From the NCBI RefSeq assembly GCF_036880965.1, contig NZ_JBAJMV010000004.1:1-64000 (forward strand): a stretch of 64,000 bases of DNA. The letters are read 5' to 3'. The translations under genes and the position numbers were made by a program. How positions within the stretch are numbered: position 1 is the stretch's first letter; every line of letters starts with the position of its first letter. Below are positions 1 to 9,188 of the stretch, in pieces. The stretch is from JAUASW01 sp036880965. Its GTDB lineage: Bacteria; Pseudomonadota; Gammaproteobacteria; Burkholderiales; Burkholderiaceae_C. The notes beneath the pieces were generated by a model that did not search any database, was not told the DNA's origin, and saw only the letters and a list, made by a program, of their open reading frames with translations.

Positions 1-3
1 GCT

Positions 4-245
4 GCGTTGCACGGTGACCCGGGCAGCTGCGCGGTGAATGCAAGGGGCCGAGCAGCACAGCGGCTCGGGGCAGCACGCGCAGCGTGCCTCAACGACTGAC
101 TTGGCACGCCCTGTCTGAGCGCATCGAACGAAGTGAGAGAAGCGAGTTGCTTGCCGCCCCGAGTTGCGAGCAGCGCAGGGGAGTCGGCCTGCAAGGCCGG
201 CCCCCTTGCCTGAGCCGTGCGGCTGCCCGGGTTGCCGTGCAACGC
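4..245. repeat. Long imperfect intergenic inverted repeat
   Basis: Bases 4-48 and 201-245 are imperfect reverse complements; each contains GCGTTGCACGG and ACCCGGGCAGC in register, with roughly 80 percent identity over 45 bp. A second inner pair holds CTCGGGGC on both sides, around 66-73 and 155-162. The whole could fold as one long interrupted hairpin. The centre carries an AGCGAACGAAGTGAGAGAAG-like stretch of a kind I associate with dispersed intergenic repeats in Burkholderiales; that association is from memory. No gene is credible in 1-358. Confidence 0.55.
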
Positions 246-309
246 TCTCCCGACGTGGCTTCGCGAGTGGCTGCAACGTGCCGAGAACAGTCGCGCACTT
301 CACGACAAC

Positions 310-335
310 AAAAAGGCCCGCCGAAGCGGGCCTTC
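310..335 (-). terminator. Rho-independent terminator of the metalloprotease gene
   Basis: The stem AGGCCCGC/GCGGGCCT (314-321 with 326-333) has a four-base loop. Read on the minus strand it is followed by TTTTTG. It lies 25-50 bp beyond the stop codon of the minus-strand gene ending at 359, which is the usual place for an intrinsic terminator. Confidence 0.75.
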
Positions 336-358
336 CTGTACCTACGTACTCAGCGCAA

Positions 359-3076
359 TCAGCTGCGGCTCATCGTCGCCCGCAATGCCTCGCTCAGGCT
401 GCTCAAGCTCTCAGCCAGGTGAGCACGACTCTCAACCGACAAGCCGCCCTTGGCCGAAGCTGCACGCAGCTCGCCCTGCAGTTGCGTGGCATGCAGGCGC
501 ATCAGGCTCAGCGCGTCCGGCGGCAGCGTGGCCGAGCCGCGCGTCAGCAGCGCTTGCACGCGCTTCAGATGCTCGCGTTGCAGGTTGCGGCGCATGCGGT
601 CGATCTCGGCGCCGCTCTTCAGTTCCGACCAGATCGAGTTCTGCAGCGTCAGGTAGACCTCGCTCAGCGAGATCAGGCCGCGGCGCTTGGCTTCGGGCAG
701 GTAGCTGGGCATGTCCAGCAGGCGCGTGGCCGTGTTGGTGGCCAGCAGGCGGTCCATCGCGCCGGTCTGGATGCGGGCCACGGCAGCCGGAATGTTCAGC
801 GGCACGCCACGATCACCCTCGTTGTAGTCCAGGGTCAGCGAGGACAGGAACTCGGGGCGGAACTTGAACGAATCGACACTGAACAAGCCGGTCGACAGGA
901 ACTGCAGGGCCTCGCGCTGCTTGGCCGGATCCACCGGCGTGAAGCTGGCCCGGCCGGTTGAGCCCGGCAGGTCGCGCACGGCATGCATGCCGCCGACGTA
1001 CTTGCCCACCAGCTCGGCTGCACGGCCCAGCTGCGAGAAGCCGGCCATCAGCGAACGGCGCTGGCGCAGCGGATCATCACCCGCCTGCGGCTTGCGGTCC
1101 TGCACGCGGGCCCACAGCTCTTGCGAGAGCTTGAAGCGCTTCTTGTAGTAAGCCAGCGGATCGTCGCCCAGGTCAAAGCGGTTGGCCATCGGGTCCATGC
1201 CGTCGTAAGCGCCGAAACCACCGGCGTCCTGGTCGTCGGCATAGGCCAGTTGCGGCTCGGTGCTGCGCGCTGCGATCTTGGCCAGCTCGGCCGCCTCTTG
1301 CGCCTTGGCTATGGGCTTGTAGGCGTACTCGATGGCCCAGTAGTCGTAGGGGCCCAGCGTGTGCGGGTTGTAGGCGGCCTGTGCCTCGCCCTTCAAGGCC
1401 AGGTTGACGGCGTTGTAGTCCATCACCGAACCCGAGATCGGGTTCGCGTCGGTCCAGGCCTTGTCCTTCAATTGCGCCTGCGTGACCGTGGTCGAGGCCT
1501 TGAAGTTGTGCTTCAGGCCCAGGGTGTGACCGACCTCGTGCATGATCGTGTCCTTGATGACCGACTGCACATAGGCTTCGGCCTCAGGGCTGTCCGGCGC
1601 GATGTCGCCACGGGCTTCCAGCACGTCCAGCGCGAAGCTCATGTCGGCAGCCGCTTCATGCGCATAGTTGCAGAACGCAGCTTCATCGTGGCTGTGACCG
1701 ATGCGGGCCAAGGGTGCATCAGCGCTCTTGCCGATGTCTTCGGCAATCAGGCGGCGCGAGCCGCGCGAGAACACATCGCTCATGCCGATGTCGGCATCGA
1801 GGATTTCGCCGGTGCGCGGGTCGGTGTTGCTGGGGCCGATGGCAAAGCCGACGTCGGCGCCGACGAACCAGCGAATCGAGGCGTGCCCCGCATCCATATT
1901 GTCCCAATCGGCGTCGTCAGGCTGCTGCTTGGCGAGCACGGCATTCTTGAAGCCGATCTTCTCGAAGGCCTTGTTCCATTCCGTGATGCCGGCCTCGACC
2001 GAGGCGCGGTACTTGGCCGGAATGTTCTTGTCCATCCAGTAGACGATGGGCTTGACCGGCTCGGACAAGGCCGCCGCCGGGTCCTTCTTCTCCAGGCGCC
2101 AGCGGTGGATGTAGTGCACGCGGTTGGCGGCCTTCATGTCGCCGCCGAGGTCGGTGAAGCTCTCCGAGAAATGCCCCAGGCGCGGGTCGGCCGCGCGGGT
2201 GCTCATCAGTTGCTCGGGCAGGGCCGCGAAGCTGTAGACGAAGCTGACGAACATGCTGCGCGGATCGGGCGTGGCGCGCGGCGGTGTGGGCGCCGGGACT
2301 GGCGACGGCATCAAGGGCGGTGCGGGGATGCGTGCAGTGGCGAAGTGCATGCGCGCCGTCAGCGTGGTCAGCTCCTTCTCGGCACGAGTGGAGTCGAACG
2401 AGGAATTGGCGCGGTCCAGCGCGAACGGCAGCCGGTAGGCCATCTCGAGGTTGGTCGAGTAGCCGGCGATGTCGGCAAACAGGAAGCCGGCATCGATCAG
2501 CACCGACTTGCGCGTCGGATGCTCGGCGCTGGCCACGGCTGCCGAAGCGATCAGGCTGGGCGAGAAAGCCTGCTCGATGGCGCGGGCCGAGCCCTGGTCG
2601 GAGACGGCGCGGAACTTGGTGTTCGGTGCGATCAGCTGGATCTGGTTGCCCACCCGGCGGAACTCGATCATCCAGTCGCCGGCCATCTGGCTGGCGTAGA
2701 GGCCACGCTCGCCCACGGCATTGGCAACATTGACGGTGAACAGCACCGGTTTGCCGAGCATGGCCTTGGGCACTTCGAGCCAGACCTTCTCGTCCTTGCG
2801 CCAGATCGGGAACAGGCCGTCCTGCTGCTTGGCTTCCTTGATCACGTCAGCGAAGGGCTTCGGTGCCGTCGGATCAGCTGGCGGGCGCGGCATCGCGGCA
2901 GCGGGCGCGGCACCCGAAGCGGCCGGTGCGGCGGCAGTGGCCACAGCCGGCGCCACAGCGGGCGTTGCGGCTGCGGTCGGTGCAGTGGTCGGCGCCGTGG
3001 TGGCACAGGCGCTCAGCAGGGCCACGGCTGCAGCGACGGCAGACAGGCTCAGGGGCGAGGCAGACGAAAGCTTCAT
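359..3076 (-). CDS. Exported zinc-dependent metalloprotease, lipoprotein-type
   Basis: The protein has 905 residues and is predicted to be an exported zinc peptidase. The start at 3076 was chosen because an AAGGA-type ribosome site precedes it and because it begins a lipoprotein signal (MKLSSASPLSLS, then LLSAC as lipobox). A longer frame back to 3241 has no such support. An Ala/Pro-rich linker of about 70 residues follows the lipid anchor. The zinc-binding motif HEVGHTLGLKHN lies near residues 512-523, the HExxHxxGxxH pattern of metzincin-like peptidases. The size and layout resemble the bacterial DUF5117/DUF4953 'zinc-dependent metalloprotease' group. Its substrate is unknown. A second member of the same kind ends the window at 61496-63916. 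The neighbouring esterase gene is divergent. Confidence 0.85.
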   Translation of the reverse strand: MKLSSASPLSLSAVAAAVALLSACATTAPTTAPTAAATPAVAPAVATAAAPAASGAAPAAAMPRPPADPTAPKPFADVIKEAKQQDGLFPIWRKDEKVWLEVPKAMLGKPVLFTVNVANAVGERGLYASQMAGDWMIEFRRVGNQIQLIAPNTKFRAVSDQGSARAIEQAFSPSLIASAAVASAEHPTRKSVLIDAGFLFADIAGYSTNLEMAYRLPFALDRANSSFDSTRAEKELTTLTARMHFATARIPAPPLMPSPVPAPTPPRATPDPRSMFVSFVYSFAALPEQLMSTRAADPRLGHFSESFTDLGGDMKAANRVHYIHRWRLEKKDPAAALSEPVKPIVYWMDKNIPAKYRASVEAGITEWNKAFEKIGFKNAVLAKQQPDDADWDNMDAGHASIRWFVGADVGFAIGPSNTDPRTGEILDADIGMSDVFSRGSRRLIAEDIGKSADAPLARIGHSHDEAAFCNYAHEAAADMSFALDVLEARGDIAPDSPEAEAYVQSVIKDTIMHEVGHTLGLKHNFKASTTVTQAQLKDKAWTDANPISGSVMDYNAVNLALKGEAQAAYNPHTLGPYDYWAIEYAYKPIAKAQEAAELAKIAARSTEPQLAYADDQDAGGFGAYDGMDPMANRFDLGDDPLAYYKKRFKLSQELWARVQDRKPQAGDDPLRQRRSLMAGFSQLGRAAELVGKYVGGMHAVRDLPGSTGRASFTPVDPAKQREALQFLSTGLFSVDSFKFRPEFLSSLTLDYNEGDRGVPLNIPAAVARIQTGAMDRLLATNTATRLLDMPSYLPEAKRRGLISLSEVYLTLQNSIWSELKSGAEIDRMRRNLQREHLKRVQALLTRGSATLPPDALSLMRLHATQLQGELRAASAKGGLSVESRAHLAESLSSLSEALRATMSRS

Positions 3077-3230
3077 TCGATCAATCCTTCGGTTCAAGAC
3101 TGGAAATCCGGCGGGCATGCAAGGCCCGGGCGAAAACCCGCAACTCTCGCTGCGCCGCCGCCTGCCGTCAATCGAGGACAACGTGGCCCGCACCCGGAAA
3201 TCCTTGCTTCGTCGCATAGACTCGACCGCC

Positions 3231-3812
3231 ATGCGCGCCACCCACCTGCTCTACCTGCACGGCTTTCGCTCTTCCCCGGCTTCGGCCAAGGCGCTGCGCA
3301 TGGCGGCCTGGGTGGCCGAGCACCGTCCTGAGCTCAAGTTCGCCTGCCCGCAGCTGCCACCCTCGCCCCGCGAAGCCATGGCACTGGCAGCGGAGCTGAC
3401 CGGGCATTGGCCCGCCGAGTCCATGGCCGTGATGGGCAGCTCGCTCGGCGGCTTCTATGCCACGGCGGTGGCCCAGGCGCGTGGCTGCCGTGCGGTGCTC
3501 CTGAATCCGGCGGTGGACCCCGCCCGCGACCTGGCTGCCTACATTGGTGAGCAGACCTGCTGGCAGAACCCCGACGAGCGCTTCTTCTTCCGGCCGGAAT
3601 TCGTCGCTGAACTGCGCGCACTGGCAGTAGGCGAGCTGGCCCATCCCGAGCGCCTGATGGCCGTGATCGCCAAGGGCGACGAGGTGCTGGACTGGCGCGA
3701 GATGCACGCCCGCTATTCAGATTGCCGCATCAAGCTGCTGGAAGGCAGCGACCATGGGCTGGCAGACTTCGACGACTACCTCCACGAACTGACGGAGTTT
3801 CTTCAGCTATGA
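3231..3812 (+). CDS. YqiA/YcfP-family alpha/beta-fold esterase
   Basis: The protein has 193 residues, the usual size of YqiA-like hydrolases. It starts with the family-typical LLYLHGFRSSPASAKA. The nucleophile elbow GSSLGG lies near residues 70-75, an Asp in AKGDEVLDW is a plausible acid, and the His in GSDHGLADFD is a plausible catalytic His. YqiA proteins are small cytoplasmic esterases with preference for short acyl chains; the natural substrate is not known here. The ATG at 3231 begins the conserved region; upstream extensions of the frame overlap the divergent metalloprotease gene. The stop overlaps the next start by four bases (ATGA), so the two genes are probably translationally coupled. 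Confidence 0.8.
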   Translation: MRATHLLYLHGFRSSPASAKALRMAAWVAEHRPELKFACPQLPPSPREAMALAAELTGHWPAESMAVMGSSLGGFYATAVAQARGCRAVLLNPAVDPARDLAAYIGEQTCWQNPDERFFFRPEFVAELRALAVGELAHPERLMAVIAKGDEVLDWREMHARYSDCRIKLLEGSDHGLADFDDYLHELTEFLQL

Positions 3813-4549
3813 GACTCAAGAACAAGGTCTGCATCATCACCGGCGCGGCGCAAGGCATAGGCCTGGCGACCGCCTTGAAATTCGCCCAGGAAGGCGCGAC
3901 GGTTGTCGTTTGCGACCTGAAGCCCGAGGGCGTGGAAGCGGCCGTGATGGCCTGCCAGAAGCTGGGCGCCACCGCCCGCGGCCACACGGTCGACGTGACC
4001 GACCGCGTGTCGGTTGATTTGATGGTGGCCGCCGTGCTGGAGGACTTCGGCCGCATCGACGTGCTGGTCAACAACGCCGGCATCACCAAGGACGCAAGGC
4101 TGCAGAAGATGACGCTGGCCCAGTTCGACGCGGTGATCGACGTCAATCTGCGCGGCGTCTTCCATTGCGCCCAGGCCGTGGCCGACACCATGGTGGCACA
4201 AGGCGCAGGCGTGATCCTGAACGCCAGCTCGGTCGTCGGCATCTACGGCAATTTCGGCCAGACCAACTATGCCGCCGCCAAGTTCGGCGTGATCGGCTTC
4301 ACCAAGACCTGGAGCCGCGAACTCGGGCCCAAGGGCGTGCGAGTCAATGCGGTGGCGCCGGGCTTCATCGAGACGCCCATCCTCGGCACGATTCCGCAGA
4401 AGGTCATCGATGAGATGCAGGCCCATGTGCCGCTGCGCCGCCTGGGCAAGCCTGAAGAGATCGCCAATGTCTACGCGTTCCTGGCCAGCGACGAGGCCAG
4501 CTACGTCAATGGCGCGGTGCTGGAGGTGTCGGGCGGGATGACGGTCTGA
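3809..4549 (+). CDS. fabG: 3-oxoacyl-ACP reductase-type SDR (FabG-like)
   Basis: This is a classical short-chain dehydrogenase/reductase of 246 residues, the length of FabG. The NAD(P)-binding motif TGAAQGIG is at residues 11-18, NNAG at about 89-92, the catalytic Ser is in NASSVVG and the Tyr/Lys pair is in YAAAK. The C-terminal SGGMTV ending is typical of FabG and PhaB. The reaction is NADPH-dependent reduction of a 3-oxoacyl thioester. No acpP or fabD/F lies nearby, so this may be an accessory paralogue rather than the main fatty-acid synthesis enzyme; a role in hydroxyalkanoate metabolism is also possible. Its 3' end overlaps the convergent gene by 44 bp. Confidence 0.8.
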   Translation: MRLKNKVCIITGAAQGIGLATALKFAQEGATVVVCDLKPEGVEAAVMACQKLGATARGHTVDVTDRVSVDLMVAAVLEDFGRIDVLVNNAGITKDARLQKMTLAQFDAVIDVNLRGVFHCAQAVADTMVAQGAGVILNASSVVGIYGNFGQTNYAAAKFGVIGFTKTWSRELGPKGVRVNAVAPGFIETPILGTIPQKVIDEMQAHVPLRRLGKPEEIANVYAFLASDEASYVNGAVLEVSGGMTV

Positions 4550-6194
4550 GCGCCGTCGGCGCCGGGCAGACCTCCTCATAAGTCGTTGCCTCACCGGGGC
4601 GAAACACGGTCAGCGGCCTCGCCTGCTCCTTGAAACCGGTGGAGGCAAGGCTGCGGCCGGCCGTTCGTCCAACCCAGTCAATGCCCGCGATCTCCAGCGT
4701 CGTCGCGAACAGGTCGCGATGGCTGACCGGCTTCTCGGCATTGCTCCTCAGTGCTGCCACGATTTCGCCTCGCTGCTCGCGGTAGGCAGGGTTGGCCCAG
4801 ACGATCAGGGGCACTTCCAGGTCTGGGCAACTCGCCTTCTGCCGTCCGTGCATGAACAGCTTGCCGCCCTCTTCGAAGAGGCTCTCGCCATGGTCGGAGG
4901 TGTAGATCAGCACGGCCGGCGCCGGAAGCAAGCCGAGTGTTTCGATCACCCGGCTGAGGAAAAGGTCCAGGGCCACGATGGTGTTGTCGTAGGAGTTGAT
5001 CGTCGCCTCGCGGTGCTCATACCCGGGCTGCCCTGACACGCCGACATCGGTCAGCGTCGGACGGAAGCGGCGCGCATCAGCGGCATAGCGATCTTCATAC
5101 GGAAAGTGGCTGCCCATCATATGCAGCACGACGAAGCGCCGCTCGCCACCCTGGCGAACAAAGGATTGGAAGGGCAGCAGCAGGCTCGCGTCCTTGCGGA
5201 AATGGAGTTCGGCGGCACTGGTCGAATGGTCCAGCACATCAGCGCCGCGACCGAGTTGGGATACCTCCTGGTTCGACAACCAGGCTGTCGTGAAGCCCGC
5301 CTCACGGAAAGTCTGCACCAGCGAGGCCCGGCCAGCCGGGCCATCCCAGCCCACGATCCGCGGGACCGCCCCTGCCGTCCATTGGGCAGTGGACACTGCA
5401 TCGCTGAACGAGATCAGTTCATGCCGAAGCTGGTCCAGGCGCGGCGTGGTCTCTCTCGCATAGCCGTTGAGGCTCAGGTGATCGCGCCGGACGCTTTCGC
5501 CGATCACCAGGACGACGAGCATGGGCCCCGCCCGCTCACTTCGCCCTTGCACCGTGACCGTGGCCCGGTCGCTCTCGTCGCGCTCGATGCTGCGCTGCAT
5601 AGACAAGGCCAGATTGACCGGGAAGGCAAGGCCCGCCGCCTGGGCGTCGAACAGGGGCGGCAGCTTGACGTGATGGGCCAGGTCCTGACGACCCAGCATA
5701 CCCACCATGGCATAGAGCAGCACGCCAGCCAGCGTGGCCCGGCGCCAGCGCCAGCGGACGTCGTCACCAAGGCGGATGAGCAGGAGCAGATACAGGGCGA
5801 GGCAGACTGGTACCCAGAGCAGCTTCCATCCAAACGAACTCACCATGATCCAGGAATCGCGCAGGCTGCTATGCAGCGCAGCCGACACCAACACATCGCC
5901 CGGCACGCTGCGGTAGTAGGCGCAGAGGTAGACGTAGACGGGGATCATGGGCACGACCGGCAGCCACAGCAGGAAGTAGGCGCGCAGCCGCTGCATCAGG
6001 CACAGCGGCGCCATCAGTACGACCAGGCTCAAGAGCAGCGCGGCCAGCGACTCGCCAGCGTCCAGCCCCTGCGCAAGCAAGGGAGTCAGCAGGCCAGGAG
6101 ACCAAAGTAGAAGGCCCAGCAGCAAGACCTTGAGTCGATCAGTGGACCGCATCGATCGTTTGAGAGAGAGGGAAGTGGTGATGGGCGCCCGCAT
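4506..6194 (-). CDS. Phosphoethanolamine transferase-like membrane enzyme (sulfatase fold)
   Basis: The protein has 562 residues. About five hydrophobic segments lie in the first 190 residues, followed by a periplasmic alkaline-phosphatase/sulfatase domain. Family hallmarks are visible: a metal-binding Glu in VIGESVRRDH (about 228), a candidate Thr nucleophile in VSTAQWTAG, HMMGSHFPY, NSYDNTIVALD, YTSDHGES (about 433) and a final His in FMHG. This is the pattern of EptA/CptA-type enzymes that move phosphoethanolamine from phosphatidylethanolamine to lipid A, core sugars or glycans. Which acceptor is used cannot be read here. The start is uncertain: neither ATG at 6194 nor ATG at 6152 has a clear ribosome site. 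The tail runs 44 bp into the end of the convergent fabG-like gene. Confidence 0.78.
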   Translation of the reverse strand: MRAPITTSLSLKRSMRSTDRLKVLLLGLLLWSPGLLTPLLAQGLDAGESLAALLLSLVVLMAPLCLMQRLRAYFLLWLPVVPMIPVYVYLCAYYRSVPGDVLVSAALHSSLRDSWIMVSSFGWKLLWVPVCLALYLLLLIRLGDDVRWRWRRATLAGVLLYAMVGMLGRQDLAHHVKLPPLFDAQAAGLAFPVNLALSMQRSIERDESDRATVTVQGRSERAGPMLVVLVIGESVRRDHLSLNGYARETTPRLDQLRHELISFSDAVSTAQWTAGAVPRIVGWDGPAGRASLVQTFREAGFTTAWLSNQEVSQLGRGADVLDHSTSAAELHFRKDASLLLPFQSFVRQGGERRFVVLHMMGSHFPYEDRYAADARRFRPTLTDVGVSGQPGYEHREATINSYDNTIVALDLFLSRVIETLGLLPAPAVLIYTSDHGESLFEEGGKLFMHGRQKASCPDLEVPLIVWANPAYREQRGEIVAALRSNAEKPVSHRDLFATTLEIAGIDWVGRTAGRSLASTGFKEQARPLTVFRPGEATTYEEVCPAPTALRPSSRPTPPAPRH

Positions 6195-6279
6195 GATAGC
6201 CAGTGGCTAGGCAGCCGGCACAAGCCCTGACCCGGCGCTGCCCGAACCGGGCACGCGCATCGGCGACAATGCCCGCCAT

Positions 6280-8313
6280 ATGTTCGCCCTGTTCGATGAA
6301 GCCGGAAAATTCCTCGCCGGCCGCGTGATGTCCGAAGCCGACAGCTCCATGCAAGTGGAGCTGGACTCGGGCAAGCGCGTCAAAGTAAAGGCAGCCAATG
6401 TGCTGCTCAAGTTCGACAAGCCCGCCCCCGCCGAGCTGATCGCCGAGGGTCAGCGCCTGGCCCAGGAGATCGACCTGGACCTGGCCTGGGAATTCGCGCC
6501 CGAGACCGAGTTCGGCTTTGCCGAGCTGGCACGCGACTATTTCGATGCCAAGGCTGGTATCGCGCACCAGGCGGCCGCCCTCTTCCGCCTGTTTGAGGCG
6601 CCGCACTACTTCCGCCGCGCCGGCAAGGGCCAGTTCAAGAAGGCCCCGGAAGAGATCGTCAAGGCCGCCTTGCTCGGCATCGAGCGCAAGAAACAGCAGG
6701 CCTTGCAGATCGAGGCCTGGGCTACCGAGCTCGCGGCCGGCAACTGCCCGGCGGCCATCAAGGATCAGATCTACAAGATTCTCTTCAAGCCCGACAAGAA
6801 CGGCCCCGAGTACAAGGCCGTGGTCGAGGCCACCAAGCTGGCGCACAAGGCACCGTTGGACCTGCTGAAAGACGCGGGTGCGATCACCAGCGCCTACCAG
6901 TTCCACTGGAAGCGCTTCCTGTTCGACAACTTCCCCAAGGGCACCGGCTTCCCGGCGCTCACTGCGCCCGAGATCAAGGACGAGCTACCGCTGGCCCCGG
7001 TCGCCGCCTTCTCGGTCGACGATTCGGCCACAACCGAGATCGACGATGCGCTGTCGGTGCAGGGCCTGGGCACCGGTACCGTGATCTTCGGCGTGCACAT
7101 CGCCGCGCCTGGCCTGGCAATCCAGCCGGACTCAGCTGTCGACAAGGTGGCGCGAGACCGCTACTCCACCGTCTACATGCCCGGCTGGAAGCTGACCATG
7201 CTGCCGGACGAGGTGGTGCAGGTCTACACGCTGACCGAAGGGCGCGACTGCCCGGCCGTGTCGCTCTACGTCACGATGGACGAGGCCACGCTCGCGGTGA
7301 AGGCCAGCGAGACCAAGCTCGAGCGCGTGCCGATCAAGAGCAATCTGCGCCACGACAAGCTGGACGACGTGATCACCGAGGCCACGCTCAGCGGCGCCGA
7401 GCCGGCCACGTATGAATTCGCGCCGGAGCTGGCCTTTGCCTTCCGGCTTGCCAAGCATCTGAAGGCAGAGCGCGAAGTCGTGCGCGGCAAGCCCGAAACC
7501 TTCAACCGGCCGGACTACAACTTCCGCCTGAGCTCGGGCGGTGAGCGTGAGCCTGATGGCACGGAAGAAGTCAGCATCAGCACGCGCGCCCGCGGCACGG
7601 CGCTGGACCTGATCGTGGCCGAGGCCATGATCCTCGCGAACTCGACCTGGGGCGGCTGGCTCAACGAACTGGGCCTGCCCGGCATCTACCGCAGCCAGGC
7701 CAGCCTCGCGCCCGGCATCAAGGTGCGCATGGGTACCAAGGCCCTGCCGCACGCCGGCATGGGCGTGGCACAGTACACCTGGGCCACGTCGCCGCTGCGC
7801 CGCTATGTAGACCTGGTCAACCAGTGGCAGATCATTGCCTGCGCCAGGCATGGCCGCACCGCCGCCTTGGTGGCGCCATTCAAGCCCAAGGATGCGCAGC
7901 TCTTCTCCATCATTTCGGGCTTCGATGCAGCGTACAGCGCCTACAACGGCTTCCAGTCGGCCATCGAGCGCTACTGGACGCTGCGCCACCTTGCGCAGGC
8001 CGGCATCACCGAATTGTCAGCCGCCGTGATGAAGGACGGCCTGGTGCGCGCCGACGATCTGCCCCTCGTCTTCAAGGCCCTGGGCTGCGAGCCGCTGCCG
8101 CGCGGCACGCACGTCAAGGTGCGCATCACCGGCGTCGATGAGATGACGCTGGACGTGCATGCCAACCTGGTCGAGCGTCTGGATGAAGCACCTGCCGCCG
8201 CCAGCGCCGAGGAAGCAGAAGCCGAGGACGACGAGGTCGAAGCCAGCGGCCCGCTGACGCTGGCCATCGATGTCAACGCCGACGAGGCACCCGCCGAGGG
8301 CAGCACCGCCTGA
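6280..8313 (+). CDS. RNase II/RNB-family exoribonuclease
   Basis: The protein has 677 residues. A short N-terminal beta-rich region (MFALFDEAGKFLAGRV) is followed by a helical stretch and the RNB catalytic domain from about residue 235. The metal-binding acidic motif appears as FSVDDSATTEIDDAL, matching the conserved Asp cluster of RNase II. A C-terminal RNA-binding-like region (HVKVRITGVDEMTLDVHAN) is followed by an acidic Glu/Ala/Asp-rich tail. RNB enzymes degrade RNA 3' to 5' in the cytoplasm. It is shorter than RNase R and probably lacks the paired N-terminal cold-shock domains. The next gene begins two bases after its stop, so the two are probably co-transcribed. Confidence 0.85.
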   Translation: MFALFDEAGKFLAGRVMSEADSSMQVELDSGKRVKVKAANVLLKFDKPAPAELIAEGQRLAQEIDLDLAWEFAPETEFGFAELARDYFDAKAGIAHQAAALFRLFEAPHYFRRAGKGQFKKAPEEIVKAALLGIERKKQQALQIEAWATELAAGNCPAAIKDQIYKILFKPDKNGPEYKAVVEATKLAHKAPLDLLKDAGAITSAYQFHWKRFLFDNFPKGTGFPALTAPEIKDELPLAPVAAFSVDDSATTEIDDALSVQGLGTGTVIFGVHIAAPGLAIQPDSAVDKVARDRYSTVYMPGWKLTMLPDEVVQVYTLTEGRDCPAVSLYVTMDEATLAVKASETKLERVPIKSNLRHDKLDDVITEATLSGAEPATYEFAPELAFAFRLAKHLKAEREVVRGKPETFNRPDYNFRLSSGGEREPDGTEEVSISTRARGTALDLIVAEAMILANSTWGGWLNELGLPGIYRSQASLAPGIKVRMGTKALPHAGMGVAQYTWATSPLRRYVDLVNQWQIIACARHGRTAALVAPFKPKDAQLFSIISGFDAAYSAYNGFQSAIERYWTLRHLAQAGITELSAAVMKDGLVRADDLPLVFKALGCEPLPRGTHVKVRITGVDEMTLDVHANLVERLDEAPAAASAEEAEAEDDEVEASGPLTLAIDVNADEAPAEGSTA

Positions 8314-8315
8314 CG

Positions 8316-9173
8316 ATGACGGCCAAGAAGAAGCTCTCGACCCTGCATCTCGCCTTGCTGGTGTCCCTGGGGGCCCACGCGGGTCTGCTGACGCTGCGCA
8401 TCGTCGATCCCGAGAGCTTCAACCGCATCTTCCAGGACACGCCGCTCGAGGTGGTGCTGGTCAACACCAAGGCCAACGAGGCCTCGGAGAAGCCGCAGGT
8501 GCTGGCGCAGGCCAATCTGGCAGGCGGCGGCAATACCGATGTCGGCCGAGCCACATCGCCGCTGCCGCCGTCCAAGGTCCTGGAGATTGGCGAGGCCAGC
8601 GAAGTGCAGCATGCACGCATCGATACGCTGCGCCATCAGCAGGAGCAGTTGCTGGCCCAGCTGCGCCGCGACATTGCCCTGCTGCCCGCGCCCGACCCGC
8701 AGCGCGACAAGGGCTCCCAGGAAGCGCGCGAGCAGGCCGAGCGCCGCCGCCAGCTGGTGCAGATCCTGGCCACGATAGAGAAGCGGGTGAATGAAGAGAA
8801 CGCGCGCCCGCGCAAGCGCTACATCAGCCCGGCCACCCGCGAGGTGGTGTACGCCCAGTATTACGACGCGCTGCGCCGCCGGATCGAAGACCGCGGTACG
8901 CGCGACTTCCCTGAGTTCCGCGGCCAAAAGCTGTATGGCGAGCTGACCATGAACATCCACGTGGACCAGCGGGGCCGCGTGATCGAGACCGACATCGTGG
9001 CCTCCTCAGGCAATGCCAATCTGGACCGTCGGGCCGAGGCCATCGTCAGCGCGGCCGCGCCCTTCGGCAATTTCACCAATGCGATGCGGCGTGGCGCCGA
9101 AGTGCTGGTGATCACCTCGCGCTTCAAGTTCACCCGCGACGATGGTCTCGAGACCTCACTCAGCGGGCGCTGA
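8316..9173 (+). CDS. TonB-type periplasmic protein with C-terminal TonB domain
   Basis: The protein has 285 residues. A single N-terminal membrane anchor (LHLALLVSLGAHAGLLTL) is followed by a charged, helix-prone stretch (about 100-165, rich in Arg/Gln/Glu) and a C-terminal domain resembling TonB (GELTMNIHVDQRGRVIETDIVASSGN). TonB proteins link the ExbBD proton-driven motor to outer-membrane receptors. No exbB or exbD is present here, and the central Pro-rich region of classical TonB is short, so a different envelope partner is possible. It sits between the RNase gene and aroE with minimal spacing, as part of a single plus-strand run. Confidence 0.7.
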   Translation: MTAKKKLSTLHLALLVSLGAHAGLLTLRIVDPESFNRIFQDTPLEVVLVNTKANEASEKPQVLAQANLAGGGNTDVGRATSPLPPSKVLEIGEASEVQHARIDTLRHQQEQLLAQLRRDIALLPAPDPQRDKGSQEAREQAERRRQLVQILATIEKRVNEENARPRKRYISPATREVVYAQYYDALRRRIEDRGTRDFPEFRGQKLYGELTMNIHVDQRGRVIETDIVASSGNANLDRRAEAIVSAAAPFGNFTNAMRRGAEVLVITSRFKFTRDDGLETSLSGR

Positions 9174-9188
9174 CAGGAATTGATTGCA

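Noticed and set aside
983..3331. Long open plus-strand frame opposite the first metalloprotease
   Set aside because: It is antisense to a gene with clear motifs. Such frames arise from the strong third-position GC bias, and the translation is low-complexity His/Gly/Arg/Val without domains.
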